DNA of 64,000 nt, from contig JBBMOL010000038.1 in assembly GCA_037954665.1 (NCBI GenBank), positions 2,914,001-2,978,000 on the forward strand, given 5' to 3'. The notes beneath the pieces were generated by a model that was not told the DNA's origin, made no database searches, and saw only the letters and a list, made by a program, of their open reading frames with translations. The translations under genes and the position numbers were made by a program. Positions 22,861 to 36,206 of the stretch are shown here, in pieces. The DNA is from Laguncularia racemosa. Lineage: Eukaryota; Streptophyta; Magnoliopsida; Myrtales; Combretaceae. Position 1 is the stretch's first letter, and the number at the start of each line of letters is the position of its first letter.

Positions 22861-23678
22861 TCATACTATTGATAGTATATTTTCGTCTAGTTAGATAATG
22901 GGCTTAGGTGACTTGAAAAGCAGAACACGACTAGAATGAGCACTGAAGTTTTCTTTGGTGGGGCTACTTTGATACTTAAGTCAGTTTGCAAGTTGTGAAA
23001 ATAGTTATGAATAAGAGTTTAAAGTTAAAAGTTCGAGGGTGGTATTTGATATATCTTTTACTAGTTATGTAGGGATATTTATAAGCTGATTGGCTAATAG
23101 CCTCTAATAACTACAATTTGACGTGCTTATCCTAGGATAAAGAGTTGATGTGATTTCTTGATAGGATAAGGGCATGATTGATATAATAACTTTTATATTA
23201 AATATCTTTTCTCATTTAATGCCTTACATATTTTGGGAGTTTTAAATACACGTCCTTTCAAACTCATTATGGATTGACCTGACTTTATTGGGTCTTTTTG
23301 GAATCGCTTATGTTGGGCTACAAAGCATATTAGAATTAATTATCAACACATATCAACCATGACTCCAAGATAAGTAGAAACTTTGAAATTTTTGATGATT
23401 GTGGAACCTTTCTGTACGGAAGGTTAATACACGTAATTTTGGGAGGTGTCTAAGATCAGAATTTACTTCTCACCGGCTCATACCAATAACCTTAAATATA
23501 GGGAAAGCATTGACAGACACCTAAGACATAAGCTAGCCTATGTGTTTATGAGAATTGTTTTCATGTAAGAACGAGTTTTACGGACTCATATCTCAATTGT
23601 CTGTTGACCAAAACTACTTTTCTTCATTATTACTTTTGTATTTCATTCTTCATTCTTCATTAGCCTGTTGTGACAAAA
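22861..23678. other. Upstream region of the PRA1 gene, no other gene seen
   Basis: Mixed composition, no recognised protein frame. The last part should hold the PRA1 promoter and 5'UTR. I do not see a convincing TATA box. Confidence 0.4.
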
Positions 23679-24284
23679 ATGACAACCTATGGAACCATAG
23701 ATCATCCATCTCCACTTCCCACAAGTCTAGGGTTCCTTTCCCATGCGAAAACACGCCTCGAAACCGGCCTTGACTCCAAAAGGCCATGGAGGGAGATGCT
23801 CAATTTCTCCTCATTTTCTATTCCCACCACGTTCGTCGAGTCCATCACGAGGATCCAAGTAAACATTGCGGTTTTCCAAATAAATTACGTGATTATCGCA
23901 CTGTTCATTTTATTCCTAAGCCTGTTTCGGCACCTATTCTCATTGATCATCTTTGCAGTTACGATGATCGTATGGTCATATCTACATTTCCAACGGGAGG
24001 ACTCTGTAGTTTTGTTAGGCAGAGTCATTGACAATCGGGTTATGACCGCGGTTTTGTTGTCGACAACCTTCGTTGTGCTCTCTTTGGCGGGCACAATAGA
24101 TAATGTTGTCATTGGTTTGTTGATTGCAGTTGTGGTGGTGGTGCTTCATGCCATTTTGAGGGACACGGTTGATTTGTTGGTGGAAGACGCTGAAAGCGGC
24201 GGATCATCATCATCATCATCTAGTGCGCTGCCTCCTTCCACATCCGTGCAACTTAGAGACACTGCATCGGATTCTTATTTTTAA
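23679..24284 (+). CDS. PRA1-family protein (prenylated Rab acceptor, F clade)
   Basis: Single exon, 201 residues, the usual length for the family. I start at the ATG at 23679 because MTTYGTI is the typical plant PRA1.F opening; a GTG nine bases earlier is in frame but not expected. Domains: a hydrophilic N-terminus with RLETGLDSKRPWREML, the PRA1 core with TRIQVNIAVFQINYVII, then two hydrophobic hairpins (residues about 70-110 and 123-162), and a Ser-rich acidic tail. PRA1 proteins are four-span membrane proteins of the ER, Golgi and endosomes. They bind prenylated Rab GTPases and help place them on membranes for vesicle transport. All expected parts are present and the gene looks intact. Neighbours are spacer and repeats, so context adds nothing to its role. 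Confidence 0.9.
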   Translation: MTTYGTIDHPSPLPTSLGFLSHAKTRLETGLDSKRPWREMLNFSSFSIPTTFVESITRIQVNIAVFQINYVIIALFILFLSLFRHLFSLIIFAVTMIVWSYLHFQREDSVVLLGRVIDNRVMTAVLLSTTFVVLSLAGTIDNVVIGLLIAVVVVVLHAILRDTVDLLVEDAESGGSSSSSSSALPPSTSVQLRDTASDSYF

Positions 24285-27200
24285 TCCTAGGTTGAATTGT
24301 TAGCCATAAGTCGGATGCCCTTCATTCATGAGTCGTGAGCGAATAAATTCACAAGTTGCAAGGATTCTTCTTTGGACTTTTCAATATTCGGTGTCTCAAA
24401 AAGGGAACATGTAAATGTAGACATTTGCCTGCTGGATAAAGTTGCAAAGAGACATTCATAAATTTTTGCTGAGCTTAGGAATTAATGCACAAATCAATGT
24501 TTGTCTCACATTCTACGGTTATGTCTCGTCCAATCACACAAACACATCAACAAGTTTGTAGCGAATATCCATCACCGAGGGGATGAAACATTTTGAAGAA
24601 ATTAAGGAAGCTAAGTTCCAACGGTAGATTCCATTCCTCTTACTTCTATTGCATTTAGCCAACAAAATAACACAGGTTGATACATTACTCCGATTCTTAA
24701 TTATATTAAAGAACGATAAAAACAACTATTGAAAAGAACTTTAGTTGCATTCTTAAGTGATAAGAAATGACTATAATAATTGAAAGTTACTACATAGCGT
24801 ACCCCAAAAAAAGAAAAAAAAAAAAACTAATTCAATAAAGTATCTGATTTTTCGATTTGAAGAAAAAAGAACATGTAATGATCCTTTGCTTCGTCGTCAA
24901 CAGGAAGCGGCCACTGGTAGGATAATAAATGAAAAATTAAAATGAAAGTAATTAAACCAAAAAAGTAAAAGAAATTTACTCTTCCAGCGTCATTATTGCA
25001 TTAATAGGTAAGTTTTTATATCATTCAAATTTAATTTTTTAATACAACTGTTGTAGGAGTGGGAATTTGAACCGGATCAATCTTACTGAAATACCGGTAT
25101 TTATATTGTTGAGCTATAAGGCCTTTGCAATGAGGAAAAGTTTCATTGTTACTATTATGCCACTTAGATAGTTTAGTAGTAGATAGATACCAATGAAATT
25201 ATATCACATGAAATATAAATGGTTGTTCTTAAAAAAATATCTACTATCACTATCACATATTCAAATATTATTAGTATTTACCTACCATTCATTTAAATAT
25301 ATAGCTTATTAATACCAATGAATCCTTAATGATTACTTTTTGTCAAGATCAAAACGTAATGGTAGATTTGCAACTTATATCATTATTGAGTTACAATGAA
25401 TAATGTACTTCAACCCATTGAATGAACAATAGATGTACAAATCCATCAATGGCCTATTTCGATTATTTTATTTTATTTTATTTTTTCGTTTTGTCATTCG
25501 TTTGGTATCTATTTGAATATTGGTGCTTGGTAAGAATAAGATGTTAGAAAGATGAAAATCCTTTTTACAAATTAAATACCCAACATATCCCTAAAAATTT
25601 GAGCCTATTTATCAATTACTTTATTTATTTATTTTTAAATACCAACTAATATTTCCTTTTCCAATACATAAAATATATTTTTTAACACATAAATTTTTAT
25701 TTCCCAATATTCACCATTTTTATTATAATTATTAAGATAAGATTCAGATAAATAATTTCCTAAATGCTAAATTTCATATTAAATTCAAATCATATTCACA
25801 TAAAATATAAATAAAAAAGATAACCAAAACAGGTCCTAAACATTATTTATCATGTTTATGAGTGATCACATTTTCCTTATTAGAATTGAAATTATTTCAT
25901 ACATCCTTTGAGAACAAAGAGTTGGAAACAGCAATAGCACAAATAAGACATAACTAGAGATGAGGAGGGGAATCCAAGATGCTTTCATTAGTATTTATAC
26001 CAACCGAGTCACAAGAGCTCGATACTATTGACAATATTGAAAAAACAAAGAGTTAGCATGACCATCCGAGACTTACGTATGGCTCCCAAATTTTTAGTAT
26101 TAATACCTGTGTGTCCTTTAGCTCCGCTGGAAATATAATTCATATTTCCTCTTAAAAATTAACAGTGGGAGACAGTTGTATACAATTAGCTTATTTTAAG
26201 GTAACCACAATAATTACATGATCCAATAATATGATGGGTTGCTCTTGTTGAGGTCTAGAATCTTGTATGGTTCGGGATGTCTATCTAAAGTGAGTGAAAC
26301 CTCTTCCATGGAATATTTTAGCTTTCTTCTCTTGTCTCAAACGAAGAATCTCATTGATTATTAAAAATTGCACTAGAAAGTAACGTATGAAACATCGTGA
26401 TCGACTTTGTAGTCAAATAGCATAAATTGTGGTTTGAAATGTGACAAATCAAGTTTGATTTCTTCTCCTTTACTATTTTATAATATATATATATATATAT
26501 AAATAATCGTACTTCGTTATATCTATATTGGAGACATTTATCAATTGAAAAATTCAAAATAAATTTTAACATTAAAAAATTACTAAAGGATAATAATCTT
26601 CATGAATTAAAGTCAACAACAAGAAGAATTTACATAAAGTCATTAATATAATAAAATTCTAATGCGACAAAGAAAATTTTTAACCTAAATAATTCTTAAT
26701 ACCACCATCTTCGTCTTCTTTTAGTCTTTCTATATTATTAAAAGTTTATTTGTATATTATATGTTTGATCAATTTAAGTAATAAAGTTTTTTGAATGTAT
26801 AAGGAAACATAATCTTATTGTATAAGCTTTTTAAGAGAAACATCATAACATTATGAGAAAGCTAAATTTACCTTCTAATGTGGATATTAAAAACATAGCA
26901 TTTCATTTGCCAAAATATAAAAAGTCCGTAATTTTATATTATATTTGTTCGCCTGTACTTGAAACCACGTCGTATAAGCTTTATATAGAGGATAGGCTGG
27001 TTTGTTCAAAACTATTTATTATATTATTATAATGATATAGTTACCCATATATTTCTTTATACCAAATATTGAATCTCAACTATCATATTCCATAGAGTAT
27101 TAAATTGTTGAAAAAATCTTTTCATGGAATGGATACTTGAATGCCAAGTATGACTCGTAATGCAACCTTCTTAGCATTAGGATTCTACATCATCAATCAT

Positions 27201-29918
27201 AATAAATAACAATTCTTTAGTTGAAAATGATAACTCTATAAGCAAATTGGACATCCTATCATAAGGAAAACTAAACAAATGATACTTAAATATCCATTTT
27301 AAAACATTCTTTTAAAAAGTATAAAATTGAAATAGAGAAACAAAATAAAATACCTAACTATGATTATTATACATCTCTATTAGAATTAGGTTAGAGTGAA
27401 GAAAAAATGTATATAGCCCTAATCTTAAATAGACTCAAATTAGGATGCATTTATAAACAAATCAAGTAGATCTTATTATATATTTATTAATTATGTTGGT
27501 TTTTTCAACTCAAATCCATTTATAAATGTATCGTATCAAGATTAGTAGGCTATAAACCGAATTGTTAACCCTACTTCTCATCTTCTATAAACGCAAAGTT
27601 TACTAAAAAAAAAGAAGAAGATTAAAATGAAGAAAAATAAAAAAAACATAACGATAAATAATTTCTATTCGAAATTCTGTGCTTATTTGATTGCACTAAT
27701 AAAGCTCTAAGTCTTAGATTGTGAAAGTTGATTAAGAAATAATGCACAATTATTATGGTCAACGTTCTTGACCGCCCTTCTTAATATATTTTTATAAAGG
27801 GAGAATGTTGAATTACTCATTTCAACTTTGATTTTTCTTTCAATTCCACATACGAACTTTTTGATTGCTACATAAATAAAAATAGAAAGAAAATAAATAA
27901 ATGCTGGAGGGGCAATCATTGTGCCCTTTCCTGCTGCCAACCACTCTAAACGGGTGGGCGGACCCAATCCCAAGGAGGCTGTGTATCATTATTATATTAT
28001 AAATACCTTAGCTGGTGGATAATTCCTACTAATTGTCCATCATTTCCTTTTTTTTTTTTTTTTTAATAATAAAAGAAAATTTGCATGAATCACTGTAGAG
28101 GAGGCGACCTAATCCTTGGCACTAGTGGTGAAACGATGGTGGGCAATAGGCAAATATGTAGGGTAAATTATGAGATTATCCTCTAGTTGTTAAAAAGGGA
28201 TTTATACTTATTATCTTAATGGTTTCTAAATTAATTATTTAATAGTTTAGATGATAAATATTTGTATTTGATTATTTAATTTGCTCAAATGTTAAATTAT
28301 GATAGATAGAAACAAATTCTTATTTGTAAAATGGTTATTTAACCTTTAAGAAAATTAACATTAACGAGATTAACAATTATTGGATATATTTTTTATTGTA
28401 ATTATTTTTAGGTTGATTTGATGGTTAGATAATCTTCTTTAATTTTTCATGGCCACATGTAATGTTTGGCAAGTGCTGAGGAGCATGTCACTTAATTCCA
28501 CATGTTGCCATGTTGATGGTGTTATACTAAATTATGAATGTTTGATTAGTAAGGTGCTTGCTTAGCTAGAGGTGTTTTTTTCCACGAAAATTAACAAGTG
28601 TCAAGCTGTTATTGTTAGGTCAAATCAACTATGTAGTTATTGGAGTTATTGTTAGACTCAAATAGTGGATATATGAGCATAATAACTTATATATTGTTCT
28701 ATATCTTTACGAATCTAAGAATTTTTTTTTTATATTTATATTATTTAGTTTATATACCAAAACTAATAACATTCGAGATTATGTAGGATTATATATGGAA
28801 GATTCTTTTTTACTCTTTCTTTGGCCCTATGCCTCTTATTCTTAGGAGGTTTTCCTTTACTAGTAGGTTTTTTTTTTTTTAAATTCCATTTATTTTAGTG
28901 TGAATAGTTGAAAGTTTATACTTCTTGATTTTAATAGAACTTTTTACAAACGTTGTTTTCATCTACTATTAATAAAAAAAATCAAATTATTAATAACACT
29001 TCAATTACGAAAATCTACTACTCATTATATAAACTACGAACATGTCAATTAATTTTTAATGTAACAATAATAGCATGTAAAAGTTGCATTGAATATTTGT
29101 GTGAAAATTGAGGTATTTAATCGAGGATAACCTAAAGTTGAGTTGACATATTTGACGTTGTCCCTCTCGTAACATAGTATTTTTTTTTTTTTAATTTTTT
29201 TTCATTGTTATTAAATGGCGAGTTCATGTTTGTGGAAAGCAAAAAGCTTTGGCAAATATAAGACTTCTTCCCCCTTTTCACGTATGTCTAATCGGAGTGT
29301 AACTTTAGGATGTAGCCAAAATCTGAACGTCCTTTACGTTGAGTTTGATTCTTTTGAATGAAATTGCCATTTTCTTTTTATTATTGTGGTTCATTTAAAT
29401 AAAATTGTTATTTTATTTTTATTATTGAAGAATAACTGATATTTATTTGATTTGTAAAAAATTATAATATAAAAAATATCTATTCTATATGTTGTGAAAT
29501 AGATAAAAAATTTATATTCCTTTCCTTTATTGATAAAATTACCAAATTTTATATAATATAACTTTTATTCAAAAAAAATCCTCAACCATTACTAATTTTT
29601 TCAATCTTATTTTATTCAAACCAACCTAACACAGCATCAAACTCAAACTTGAAAAGTGAAAGACTTTGAACATATAAGAATAACAAGGGATAGGGTTAAT
29701 AAATATTTTCGATGTGAACTTCATAAAAATTTCAACAATTTTTCAGTAATTATAAAAAAAAGAAAATTAAATTTGATTTATTTTATCGAGAAACCAACAT
29801 TATACTAGCTTTTCTCAGGCATTTTAACAATTGATGTACAAATTTGCAACCCCCTTTTTTTATTTTTAAATTTCCACCTTTTAGGTATTTCAAACCCTAT
29901 TAGATCCTTACCATTAAT
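24285..29918. other. AT-rich intergenic stretch, no gene recognised
   Basis: Long AT-rich spacer between the PRA1 and CDA genes. It contains simple repeats (an (AT)n run near 26490, T runs near 28050, 28870 and 29185). Near 25497-25840 a stretch begins CGTTTGGTATC and ends in ACAGGTCCTAAAC, a style seen in small DNA transposons, but no clean inverted ends were found. The short open frames here look like chance. Confidence 0.5.
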
Positions 29919-31358
29919 CTAGAAAGAAGCTTTTGGACATTTATTCACTTCATCACCACAATGCACCACTTTAAACTCACATTTAGGTGAAACCAATTGC
30001 ATCAATAGCCTAGCAGTATGCTCTTGCATCACCACAGCCCCATCTTTCTCCACCAAGACTGCCTCAACAATTCCCTCATATCCACCCCCACCACCAACTA
30101 TAAACGCCACAAGTGCTGCCTGCACGGGCCCTAGGCTCGGGTTATAGGCGGCAGACTCCATATAAGACCCCTTATACACCCTTCCGCTTGAGTCCCTCAG
30201 TGCCACCCCAGATGGGCACTTGCTGTACGGCGCGTGAGATGCATTAGCAGCCTCAAGCGCAGCGCGTGTGAGGAGATCAACCTCCTCCTTCTCATTCCTT
30301 GTAGCGCATGCATCATACACGCCGTTGCAGAAATCATGTGCCAGACTCCATCCGTTCAATAATGACAACCCATTATTGTGCGGCTCCAAAAGCAATGGCA
30401 CATCCTTATCCAAAAGGTCACTTGGTCCAAATCTTTCGGGTAAAAACCGCGATAACGGGTCATACCCAATTTCTTCAAGACCATCTTGACACGGTTCCTA
30501 AATCAAAATTTCCAAAGTAAGAACCAATAACTGGATACCACTTTCACATAATATAATTCATAACCACAAAAGTACAAAAATTAAAAGTTAGGAACTTTTG
30601 CATTCAAATAACAATATGGCGTTACGTAAAATAAAAGATCAGACGCTACTTTATGCAAATAATTTCCACATTTAGAAACAAAATGTCATATCTATTGAAT
30701 CATTAAACATAATTATAGGATTACCTTCCTTTCTTGTAAAATAACTAAATTTGCACGTTACAAAATGCATAATTGGCAAACAATTAACAATCCCATTGGA
30801 GCACACGGGAAGAGCCCACCACGCATCGAACTTGATCCGATAAATTTATATTAATTTCCAATTGCTGTATATATGTTATAGTTAGGTAGGTATGATGGTT
30901 TTGAATTGCAATAATGAGAAAGATTTGATCTTTACAATTTAAGTACATGAAGGTTTTACCTTTACGATATCATGTTTTTGGTCAGTGATCCGGATCTTAA
31001 GATCGGGTGCGTCCCGGACCTCCTGCAAGAACTGGCGGCAATGGCCACAAGGGGCGGCGGAGACAGCGAAGCAACGGAGGCGGGTTTCGGAGTGAAGAAA
31101 GAGATTGGTGATGAGAAACTGTTCTGCATGGACACTGTGGTGGAGGGGGAGACCCGGGAATTCGACGTTTACACCGATAAAGATCCGACCCGATGAGCCT
31201 AACCCGACTGCACCCACTTGGAAGTTGGATATGGGTGGGCGGGCTAAGGTTTGGGCAGACTTGACAAGGTTGGGTAGGAGTTGGACGAGTGTGCGACCCG
31301 TTTTTTGGGCCATGGATTCCCCTTCGGATGCTTCTATCACGAATACGGGTCGGACCAT
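29919..31358 (-). CDS. CDA1: Cytidine deaminase (CDA1 type)
   Basis: Two exons on the - strand: 31358-30960 (133 codons) and 30497-29919 (191 codons plus stop), joined in phase 0 across a 462-bp intron with GT-AG ends. This gives about 325 residues, slightly longer than the roughly 300 of Arabidopsis CDA1. Exon 1 has the catalytic domain: HAE at residues 77-79 (zinc ligand His, catalytic Glu) and PCGHC at 103-107 (two Cys ligands), after PPISNFQVGAVGLGSSGRIF. Exon 2 has the second, non-catalytic CDA-like domain, with APYSKCPSGVAL, MESAAYNPSLGPVQAAL and PKCEFKVVHC. The enzyme deaminates cytidine and deoxycytidine to uridines in pyrimidine salvage, as a soluble dimer in the cytosol. The ATG at 31358 fits MVRPVFVIEA. 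The gene looks intact; the middle part (DQKHDIVK, around the junction) is the most variable and the splice there is my inference. Confidence 0.9.
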
Positions 31359-31363
31359 TTTCC

Positions 31364-31425
31364 TATATATATATGTGTGTGTGTGTGTGGGGTGTATGAA
31401 GAGAGAGAGAGAGAGAGAGAGAGTG
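31364..31425. repeat. Compound microsatellite (AT)n(GT)n ... (GA)n in the CDA1 leader
   Basis: Simple repeats of AT, GT and GA lie within 6-67 bases upstream of the CDA1 start codon. In the gene's sense they read as a CT run, then an AC run. A CT-rich leader is common in plants, and repeat length here could vary between individuals. Confidence 0.85.
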
Positions 31426-31482
31426 AGTTTTGTGGGTGTTGGAGTGAGGGGGAGAGGAGGGAAGGACTGGGTGAGAGGAGGG

Positions 31483-31490
31483 GTATTTAT
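31483..31490 (-). promoter_or_regulatory. Possible TATA-like box of CDA1
   Basis: On the - strand it reads ATAAATAC, about 125 bases before the CDA1 start codon, followed by a pyrimidine-rich leader. Motif and position only. Confidence 0.3.
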
Positions 31491-31499
31491 TGGAGTTTA

Positions 31500-33360
31500 A
31501 TGTGTGTGTTGTATTTAGTGTCTTTTACTTTCGATGTGCAAGTGGATTGTGGCATCACCAGATGGGAGAGATATCTCCATGAAATCAGGAGCTTGAGACA
31601 AGATATATTAGGAAAAAAAAAAAATTTGTGTTGATGGATCATAATCAAGTTATGGTCTATAAAATTAATATTTTACATATATTTATAAAGTTTATAAATT
31701 AAGTTTAAATGTTTTATTAACTTTTTTTTTCAATATCAATTATTATATATATTATATTTTTTTAATAAAAAAATTTAATCTTATTAAAAAATTAGTCATT
31801 ATATCATTAAACTATAACAATTCTCACAAGTCTTAACGTTAAAATAATACTTCTATCTATATCGTGATTTATCATGTATTATTATTTCTAACTGTTATTT
31901 ATTTATTTTATAATGCTATTTTTTAATTATTTCTTTTATATATGGTGTGACACAGGATATATGTATATATATATATATATATATATAGAAGTACCTTATC
32001 CCAAATGTATAACGTACGATGTATGTAGATGGATTTATAGCAGCTATTGAAGATAGTTATTCCCGTATTGTACCAAACAATTATAAAAAGACAAGCAAGG
32101 CCCCGGTATTTCATCTAGCATAAATCATTTCCTTTTATTATAATAGATAAAATATGTTGGCTTTTTTCCCTTTAAAAAAAAAAAACATAGATGAAGACAG
32201 TAAATAGAAAAATTATAATTTTTGTTTGTCTTATTGTGATTGTTATGATTATCTTGTTCATGAAATATGTTGGCTTTTTTCCTTTTTAAAAAAAGAAAAA
32301 AAAAGCCATAGATTAAGACGGTACATTGAGAAATTATAATTTTTGTTCACGTGTCTTGTTATGATTGATATGATTATCTTGTTCATGTGTCTTATTAGCA
32401 GCCTTTTGAAACATGTTGATAGGAGATGTAAAATTCCATAATTTTATTTATTTATTTTTATCTTGTCTTTAAGTGATGGAAATTTGAACGTACGTATGGC
32501 TGTTACATGGATGCCCTACCTTGTATGATTTGAAGAAAGAGTTAAATTCAAATCTCAACATCGTAGATTCTAATTCACTCGTATTGGACACCCCCCATAG
32601 TCCCATAAAAAATGTCTGAACATGGAATCTAAAAAGCTCAGTTCATTCTTAGCATTTCAAATGCATCATGTAGCTGATTCAAATCAATAATTCTATCTCA
32701 TAGAAGAGTGCAGTTCCCAGAAGGATGAGACAGGAAAGGCTTCTCTCGGATTTCTTATTCAAATGAATCCTCGTCTCAAGATCATTAAACCATTCTCTTC
32801 GCTGCAGGACTATAAGAGTTGTGTCCATTTCCCGATTAGATCTTAGGATCCCAATTTTTTTTTTTTTTTTTGCATTGTTTTATCAATATCATATGCATTT
32901 ATATTTCAATATGCTTCATCGAACGAAATTCATATTTCCTATGAAAAAAAATGTGTTGTATACATGTGATACATTTATGAACATATTGAGGATCAATTTC
33001 CCAATTTAGATCTCCATGTCTATAATGAGTCACATTAATCTCATATATTTGTAAAAAAATCTTCACTTAAACCTTAACTTTCTCTAAGCATTTAGGCTTA
33101 ATTATTTGAGTTGCTTAAAAAATCTCTAAGATTGAACTAAATTTGATCTACACCTGTTACGACTTGTTATGTGATTTAGTGTAATCAAATACTTAAGAAT
33201 CCATTCAATAATTATGATAGACCTTAATACATTATGATGAGAAAATAATCATCTTATGCTAATTTCTTAACTCGTATTTAGCTATTGGTAACTTAGTCTT
33301 CTATTCCCACACTTAATTATCTAACACTATATAATATGAAAATACTGTTAACCACAATTT
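31500..33360. other. AT-rich spacer, no gene recognised
   Basis: Holds an (AT)n run at about 31960-31987 and a tandem duplication (32151-32380). The stretch 32570-32840 has a more mixed composition (AAGGATGAGACAGGAAAGG and neighbours) but no recognisable product. Confidence 0.5.
32151..32380 (+). repeat. Tandem duplication, two units of about 115 bp
   Basis: Unit 1 (32151-32263) and unit 2 (32264-32380) both run AATATGTTGGCTTTTTTCC, an A-rich run, ATAGAT(T/G)AAGAC, AAATTATAATTTTTGTT, then ATGATTATCTTGTTCATG. The copies differ mainly in the A run and a few bases. Confidence 0.8.
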
Positions 33361-35003
33361 AAAATAATTCGACATACATCATTCATGATAATTCAATTGG
33401 GTCTCATTACAACCCATAAATTGCTTCAATGATGATCTTAGTATATCATTATAATAAACAATAGAAATAGTTAAAATTCTAACTAATAACTATCTTATCA
33501 TATTTCAACAATTATCATTCTCTCAACGATATTAAGAATTTCAGTTGCATTCCTCTCTTAGTTATCATAGTAATAGTAATACTCTATATCACTCTCATCC
33601 TACGCATATGACCTTAGGTCCTCGTCATTAGAGGTGAAACCATCTATACCTACAGCTAAAAAAATAATCCTTGAATGGTGAGCTAATGTCCAGTATATAT
33701 AATCTACAAGCACACATGCATGATCAAACATCTCTTGAATCATATGCATCAATGCAAAATTCAACAATCAAATAACAAGTTATTAATTGAATTAGTCCTC
33801 AAACAACAGAAGGGTGCTTATGATCCTGCTACACCATATATAGATATAATACATAGTATGGTGTTGGAAACTATCATTATGGGCCTTAATACTCATGAGT
33901 CCCTAAGTCTACCAAATCATCTCAATATGCAACTTCACAATAGACACCACCACATATCAATCATTGGGTACCCCCTAAGGTCCTACCATTACAGATCCTT
34001 ACGCCGAGCTAAACACAATCAGCAAGCAACTTAATCTTAACCAAAATGTTCTTAATTTCATTTCATCAACTAACCTAACAAGCATAAACAACATATAGGT
34101 TTACATGTACCTAAAAAGGGTAGTTACTTTGAAATTTGTTAAGTTACAGAACAATTGATTTTAGTATTAGTTTAGAGTATCATATAAGTACTCAATTTTT
34201 GTTATCTAATTGTTATTAGATCAATTCTTTTACTTTATTAGAGTTTTTAGAGTTGTACTAACTTTTTAAAATTAATGAAATTCAAATAATAAGAAAAGAA
34301 ATTAAATAAAAAAGGTTTTCATAGTACAAAATCGTGCATTAGATTGTATACATGAGTATAGTAGGAAACACGACTTTGTATTGTGGTCATATATCTTTCT
34401 TTACACTTTTATTATTCTACATGCCCAAGTACATGGGTAGGTACACGAGTGTGTACCTACCCATGAACCTCCCAACTTGTTCTTTTCTTACTATGTAACA
34501 TGGGTAGGTACACAAACATATACTTGGCTATGTATCCCACTATTCCACTTTAGATTCTCTTCCTCATTCACCAATTTTCAACTTCTTCCAACCGTAGTTG
34601 TAATTTGACATATCTAAATCATAATTCATGATACTTACAATATACAGACGCTAAATCACTTCAAATTGTACTAATCGTAAAAATTTGCTCTAACAATCAA
34701 AGTCTTGTCCTAACCTTTACTTATCTAATTTGTTTTGTAGTGAAATTCTAAAGAATCCAACCATCAATTGTATTATATTCGCATAAAAATAAAAAGAAAC
34801 ATTAACTTGTATACTTTATTGTATGGAATTGCGCTAGAGTGCATAATCTCGATAATCATCTTCTTCTCCTAAGGTTTCTCCTTATTCTACAGGTATTATA
34901 GTGCAAAAAGTGAAAAAGGGTCAAATTAACATATGTTTGACCCTTTTACACTTATTTTGTAAAATGACCAACTTACCTCATAACTTAATTCTTTATTACT
35001 TTT
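33361..35003 (+). repeat. 1.64-kb direct repeat, copy 1 (complete)
   Basis: The sequence from AAAATAATTCGACATAC at 33361 to 35003 is repeated from 35004, with a few percent differences by eye. Inside are stretches (GTGAGCTAATG...CACACATGCATG, CATGAGTCCCTA) that resemble the LTR at 59155-61164. The unit is therefore probably part of an old LTR of that Ty3/gypsy type. The 104-118 codon frames in both copies (beginning IKHLLNHMHQCK) follow from the repeat and look non-coding. Confidence 0.8.
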
Positions 35004-35669
35004 AAAATAATTCAACTGACATCATTCATGATAATTCAATTGGGTCTCATTACAACCCATAAACTGCTTCAATGATGATCTTGGTATATCATTATAATAA
35101 ACAATAGAAATAGTTAAAATTCTAACTAATAACTATCTTATTATATTCCAACAGTTATCATTCTCTCAAAGATATTAAGAATTTCAGTTGCATTCCTCTC
35201 TTAGTTATCATAGTAATAATAATACTCTATATCGCTCTCATCCTATGCATATGACCCTAGGTCCTCGTCATTGGAGGTGAAATCATCTATACCTGCAACT
35301 AAAAAAATAATCCTTGAATAGTGAGCTAATGCCTAGTATATATAATTCACAAGCACACACACATGATCAAACATCTCTTGAATCATATGCATCAATGCAA
35401 AATTCAACAATCAAATAACAAATTATTAATTGAATTAGTCCTCAAACAACAGAGGGGTGCTTATGATCCTGCTACACCATATATAGATATAATACATAGT
35501 ATGATGTTGGAAACTATCATTATGGGCCTTAATACCCATGAGTCCCTAAGTCTACCAAATCATCTCAATATGCAACTTCACAATAGACACCACCACATAT
35601 CAATCACCGGGTACACCCTAAGGTCCTACCATTGTAGGTCCTTACACCGACTTAAACACAATCGGCAAG

Positions 35670-36173
35670 TGATGTGGACATCATGGCTGACACGGGTTGA
35701 CGAGGCATGTCTTTTATAAGGCATGACCGTGTAATGAGTCTGGAGGCTCCACAGAAACATACACGACCGTATACACGGTTCAATGGCACGACTGTATGTT
35801 GAGTTGAGATAATTCACAGAAACATACACGGTCGCATACACGACTGTGTGTTGTGTCTGGAATATCCACAAAAACATACACGGTCGTGTCTCAACCAGAT
35901 GACAGATGTTCATACATATATTTATTTTCACGTGTACATATATATTTCCTTTTTAATTGTTTTCCAAAAGACTATAAATTGTTTTTAGGTCATTTTAGGG
36001 TTAGTTTTTTAATCTTTTTATCAAATTACATACACTTAGAGAAGAGTTTTCTCTGTTTTCCTCAATTGTGTGCAATTGATATTTTCAAGGAATAAAATTA
36101 GATTATTCTTTGTTTATTCGTGAGGTCCAATCCGAGAATTGATCTCGTGTTTCACGCTTTCCACGCTGCGTTA
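35670..36173 (+). repeat. 5' LTR of the first Ty3/gypsy element
   Basis: Begins TGATGTGGACATCATGG and ends GCTGCGTTA, where the partner LTR ends CTGCGTCA. The U3 part carries several ACACGGTCG and CACGACTGT words, decayed forms of the ACACGGCCGTGT core. A TATA-like ACTATAAATTG lies near 35970. Confidence 0.9.
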
Positions 36174-36175
36174 GT

Positions 36176-36187
36176 TGGTATTAGAGC
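36176..36187 (+). other. Primer binding site (initiator tRNA-Met type)
   Basis: TGGTATTAGAGC, two bases after the LTR. It matches the complement of the plant initiator tRNA-Met 3' end at 11 of 12 positions; the younger copy has the perfect TGGTATCAGAGC. Confidence 0.85.
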
Positions 36188-36206
36188 AAGGCAATTTCCT
36201 GCGGAG

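Noticed and set aside
31105..31634. Two overlapping + strand frames of 117-131 codons
   Set aside because: They are antisense to CDA1 exon 1 and its leader, and run through the GA/GT repeat.
33720..34034. 104-codon frame, repeated as a 118-codon frame at 35363-35719
   Set aside because: The two are similar only because the DNA is a tandem duplicate. The sequence resembles LTR sequence and the frame is not kept in the related LTR at 59-61 kb.
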